34,241 bases of DNA from JBKBMT01 sp046295655 (GTDB lineage: Bacteria > Pseudomonadota > Alphaproteobacteria > Rhodobacterales > Rhodobacteraceae): positions 1 to 34,241 of the forward strand of contig JBKBMT010000030.1 of assembly GCA_046295655.1 (NCBI GenBank). Direction: 5' to 3'. Positions 31,801 to 34,241 of the stretch are shown here, in pieces; position 1 is the first letter of the stretch, and every line of letters begins with the position of its first letter. The notes under the pieces are model-generated. The model did not search any database, was not told the DNA's origin, and saw nothing but the letters and a program-made list of their open reading frames with translations. The position numbers and the translations under genes were made by a program.

Positions 31801-33246
31801 CTACTCGGGATCGGCGCGGAAGATCAATCTTTCGTCGCAAGGGGCGACACGCAGGATGTTGGTGGTGCCCTGCACGTTGAACGGTACGCCGGCCGTGACG
31901 ACGATCTGGTCCGTCTCGGTGGCGAACCCGTCGGCCCGGGCCGCGCGCGCTGCGCTGAGAACCGCACCCTTGAAGCGGTCCTGCGGTTCGATCAGCACGC
32001 AATGCGCACCCCATGTGAGGCACAGCCGCCGTGCCGTCCGCATCAGCGGTGTCAGCGCGAGGATCGGCACCTCGGGCCGTTCGCGGGCGACCAGCGCGGC
32101 GGTCGTGCCGGAATGGGTGAAACAGCAGATCGCCTTGATGTCGGTGGTTTCGGCGATCTCGCGCGCGGCGACGACGATGCCGTCGGCGATGGTGCGGCGG
32201 TTCACCCGGCGGCTGGCCTCGATCACCTCGCGGTAGGTCGGATCGGATTCAACCTCCAGCGCCACGGCGTTCATGGTCGAAACCGCCTCGACCGGATAGC
32301 GGCCGGCGGCGGATTCCGCCGACAGCATCACCGCATCCGCCCCCTCGTAGATCGCGGTGGCCACGTCCGACACCTCGGCCCGGGTCGGCATCGGGCTTTC
32401 GATCATCGACTCGAGCATCTGGGTGGCCACGATCACCGGCTTGGCCGCAGCCCTTGCACCGCGCACCAGCCGCTTCTGGATCGGCGGCACGGCATGCACC
32501 GGACATTCGACGCCCAGATCGCCGCGGGCCACCATGACCCCGTCCGAGACGGAAAGGATCTGGTCATAGACCCGCACCGCGGCCGGCTTCTCGATCTTCG
32601 ACAGGATCGCTGCCCGGCCCTGCGCAAGCTCCCGCGCCTCGATCACGTCTTCGGGCCGCTGAACGAAGGACAGTGCAAGCCAATCCACCCCCAGCGCGCA
32701 GACATATTCCAGATCCGCCCGGTCCTTTTCCGAAAGCGCTGCAAGCGGCAGGACCACATCTGGCACGTTCACGCCCTTGCGGTTCGAGATCGTGCCGCCG
32801 ACCGCGACCGAGCAATCGGCGAAATCCGGGCCGCAGACATCGACCGTCAGCCGCAGCTTGCCGTCGTTCACGAGCAGGCTCGCACCCGGCTCCAGCGCGG
32901 CAAAGATCTCGGGGTGTGGCAGGTTCACCCGGCGGGCATCGCCCTCGGCCGTGTCCAGGTCGAACCGGAAGGGGGCACCCGGCACCAGTTCGGCCTCGCC
33001 GCCGGCAAAGGTTCCGACCCGCAGCTTCGGCCCCTGCAGGTCGGCCAGGATCGCGATGGGACGGCCGACATCGGCCTCAACCTGGCGGATCAGGGCATGG
33101 CGTGCGCCGATCTCCTCGCGGGTGCCATGGCTCATGTTCAACCTGAAGACGTCCGCACCCGCCTCCCACAGCGCGCGGATCGTGTCGTAGTCGCTGGATA
33201 CCGGGCCGAGCGTCGCCACGATCTTGATCTTCCGGTGCCGCCGCAT
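31801..33246 (-). CDS. pyk: Pyruvate kinase
   Basis: A 481-residue enzyme making pyruvate and ATP from phosphoenolpyruvate. The barrel begins RRHRKIKIVATLGPVSSD and includes FRLNMSHGTREEI, ADLQGPKLRVG, LSFVQRPEDV, the active-site signature AAILSKIEKPAAV with the catalytic Lys, VMVARGDLGVE and ATQMLESMI; the C-terminal allosteric domain has FTHSGTTAALVARERP. The start is the ATG at 33246 after AAGGGAA; an in-frame ATG at 33279 would be only a few bases from the predicted transcript start and is less likely. It heads the leftward transcript with the small membrane protein. Confidence 0.96.
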   Translation of the reverse strand: MRRHRKIKIVATLGPVSSDYDTIRALWEAGADVFRLNMSHGTREEIGARHALIRQVEADVGRPIAILADLQGPKLRVGTFAGGEAELVPGAPFRFDLDTAEGDARRVNLPHPEIFAALEPGASLLVNDGKLRLTVDVCGPDFADCSVAVGGTISNRKGVNVPDVVLPLAALSEKDRADLEYVCALGVDWLALSFVQRPEDVIEARELAQGRAAILSKIEKPAAVRVYDQILSVSDGVMVARGDLGVECPVHAVPPIQKRLVRGARAAAKPVIVATQMLESMIESPMPTRAEVSDVATAIYEGADAVMLSAESAAGRYPVEAVSTMNAVALEVESDPTYREVIEASRRVNRRTIADGIVVAAREIAETTDIKAICCFTHSGTTAALVARERPEVPILALTPLMRTARRLCLTWGAHCVLIEPQDRFKGAVLSAARAARADGFATETDQIVVTAGVPFNVQGTTNILRVAPCDERLIFRADPE

Positions 33247-33287
33247 CCCGTTCCCTTGCCAACCGTCAGCGATCTTCATGACCGGCG

Positions 33288-33316
33288 CATATTGCGGAAT
33301 TCCCCACTGTCGGCAA
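33288..33316 (-). promoter_or_regulatory. Candidate promoter of pyk
   Basis: On the minus strand TTGCCG, a 17-bp spacer and AATATG. It predicts a leader of about 35 bases before the pyk ATG at 33246. Confidence 0.48.
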
Positions 33317-33332
33317 CTGGCAGAAGGCCGCA

Positions 33333-33350
33333 TGCCGGGATAAACCGGCA
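33333..33350. repeat. Inverted repeat in the pyk / amidohydrolase divergent region
   Basis: TGCCGG-GATAAA-CCGGCA, a perfect 6-bp inverted repeat, 23 bases before the N-formylglutamate amidohydrolase ATG and 17 bases upstream of the pyk -35 candidate. It may be an operator or a leader hairpin; no regulator is assigned. Confidence 0.45.
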
Positions 33351-33372
33351 GGGCCGTTGCCGGAAGGACAGG

Positions 33373-34113
33373 ATGACCGATACCCCCTACCGCATTTCGG
33401 GCGCAGACCGGCCGGGGCGCTGGCTGGTCACCTGCGACCATGCGACGAACCGCGTTCCCGACTGGGTCGGCGGCGGCAGCCTCGGCCTGCCGGACGAGGA
33501 CATGCACCGCCATATCGCCTATGACGTCGGCGCCGCCGGCGTGGCCGAGGCGCTGGCCGCGCATCTGGACAGTCCGTGCCTGCTGTCGGATTTCTCGCGA
33601 CTTGTGATCGACCCGAACCGGGGCGAGGACGACCCGACGCTGGTGATGCGGCTTTACGACGGCAGCATCGTCCCCGGGAACCGGACCATCGATGCCGACG
33701 GTATCGAGCGAAGGCTGGATGCGCTCTGGCGCCCCTATCATGCCGCCTATGCCCGACTGGCCGCTCGCCGCAGCGATACGGTGATCGTCGCGGTGCACAG
33801 TTTCACCCCGCGACTGCGCGGCCGGACACCCCGCCCGTGGCATGTGGGTATCCTGTCGGCCGGGGACCGCCGCCTGTCCGACCCGCTGCTCGAACTGCTG
33901 CGGGCCGAGCCCGATCTGTGCGTCGGCGACAACGAGCCCTATTCCGGCCATCTGCCGGGCGATGCGATCGACCGTCACGCCCTTCGGCACGGCCGCGCGA
34001 ACACGCTGATCGAGCTGCGAAACGATCTGATCGCCAGCGCCGAGGGCCAGCGGTACTGGGCTGCCCGGCTTGCCCCGATGCTTGAACATGCGCTTGCGCA
34101 GGCCAATCTCTGA
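33373..34113 (+). CDS. N-formylglutamate amidohydrolase family protein
   Basis: A 246-residue amidohydrolase (PF05013 type) that hydrolyses N-formyl-L-glutamate to formate and glutamate in the five-step histidine degradation route, or related N-acyl substrates. It has the metal and active-site pattern: VTCDHATNRVP (Asp22, His23), DVGAAGVAEALA, FSRLVIDPNR, VAVHSFTPRL and HALRHGRANTLIELRNDLI. AGGACAGG lies before ATG 33373. No hut genes are in view, so a role in histidine degradation is not demonstrated. It is followed 17 bases later by the DUF1244 gene on the same strand. Confidence 0.9.
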   Translation: MTDTPYRISGADRPGRWLVTCDHATNRVPDWVGGGSLGLPDEDMHRHIAYDVGAAGVAEALAAHLDSPCLLSDFSRLVIDPNRGEDDPTLVMRLYDGSIVPGNRTIDADGIERRLDALWRPYHAAYARLAARRSDTVIVAVHSFTPRLRGRTPRPWHVGILSAGDRRLSDPLLELLRAEPDLCVGDNEPYSGHLPGDAIDRHALRHGRANTLIELRNDLIASAEGQRYWAARLAPMLEHALAQANL

Positions 34114-34130
34114 CCGGACAGGAGGAGCCG

Positions 34131-34241
34131 ATGACCGAACCGACCCGCACCGAACTGGAAGCCGCCGCCTTTCGCCGCCTGATCGAACATCTGATGGACC
34201 GGCGGCCGGATGTCCAGAACATCGACCTGATGAACCTAGCC
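34131..34241 (+). CDS. DUF1244 domain protein, first 37 codons (partial)
   Basis: The open frame starts at ATG 34131 after AGGAGGAG and runs off the right edge. The visible MTEPTRTELEAAAFRRLIEH and DVQNIDLMNLA match the start of the DUF1244 family, small (about 100-residue) alphaproteobacterial and gammaproteobacterial proteins of unknown function. It is 17 bases from the N-formylglutamate amidohydrolase stop and probably co-transcribed. Confidence 0.85.
   Translation, partial: MTEPTRTELEAAAFRRLIEHLMDRRPDVQNIDLMNLA

Noticed and set aside
31738..33372. Long upstream extension of the N-formylglutamate amidohydrolase frame
   Set aside because: It is antisense to pyruvate kinase, and the amidohydrolase begins at 33373 with a good ribosome site.
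1..34241. CRISPR arrays, insertion sequences, replication origin
   Set aside because: No regularly spaced repeats, transposase-like frames or DnaA-box clusters were found on reading both strands.

Overview
This window is a GC-rich stretch of alphaproteobacterial chromosome, most probably from the Rhodobacteraceae (Rhodobacter/Paracoccus/Roseobacter relatives). The reasons are the strong third-position GC bias, the COQ9-rpsU neighbourhood, TadE/TadG pseudopilin genes of a kind I know from that family, a TAXI-type TRAP operon, and the hom-glpX-recJ and pyk-rpmI-rplT groupings. Family assignments come from reading the translated sequence; no search was run. I see no insertion sequence, prophage or CRISPR array. 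The gene content is mostly core housekeeping with two small accessory patches.

Layout, left to right. 1-807 (-) is the start of a sarcosine oxidase beta subunit running off the left edge. 991-2164 (+) holds two Tad-type pseudopilin genes, the second of which looks N-terminally truncated. 2214-3644 (-) is a glutamate dehydrogenase. 4048-6842 (+) is a three-gene operon of a von Willebrand-type TadG protein and two TadE-like proteins. 6833-9379 carries a small membrane protein, a pirin, a TetR regulator with a clear palindromic operator candidate, and a small lipoprotein. 9445-13497 (+) is hom-glpX-recJ. 13510-16057 (-) is the three-gene 5-oxoprolinase operon pxpBCA. A tRNA-Leu(UAA) at 16148-16234 (-) precedes pheT (16342-18759, +). 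18783-20467 (-) holds a quinone oxidoreductase and coq9, followed by rpsU (+) with a strong terminator.

From 20879 leftward transcription dominates: an RND efflux permease and its adaptor (20879-25227), then, counted in transcription order, pyk, a small membrane protein, rpmI, rplT, a hemerythrin-domain protein, pheS and a TAXI solute-binding protein / DUF1850 / fused TRAP permease operon (33246 down to 25330). The right edge carries an N-formylglutamate amidohydrolase (+) and the first 37 codons of a DUF1244 protein (+).

Functional themes: (i) surface pseudopilins of the Tad class, with no core Tad machinery in view; (ii) central metabolism and translation (pyruvate kinase, FBPase, homoserine dehydrogenase, L20, L35, S21, both PheRS subunits but unlinked); (iii) several enzymes that release or consume glutamate (glutamate dehydrogenase, 5-oxoprolinase, N-formylglutamate amidohydrolase) beside a TAXI transporter whose family includes glutamate binders. 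Non-ATG starts are frequent: GTG for recJ and the DUF1850 gene, TTG for the RND permease and the small membrane protein after pyk. Nothing here amounts to a clearly new system; the truncated TadG-like gene and the split pheS/pheT arrangement are the points most worth checking.
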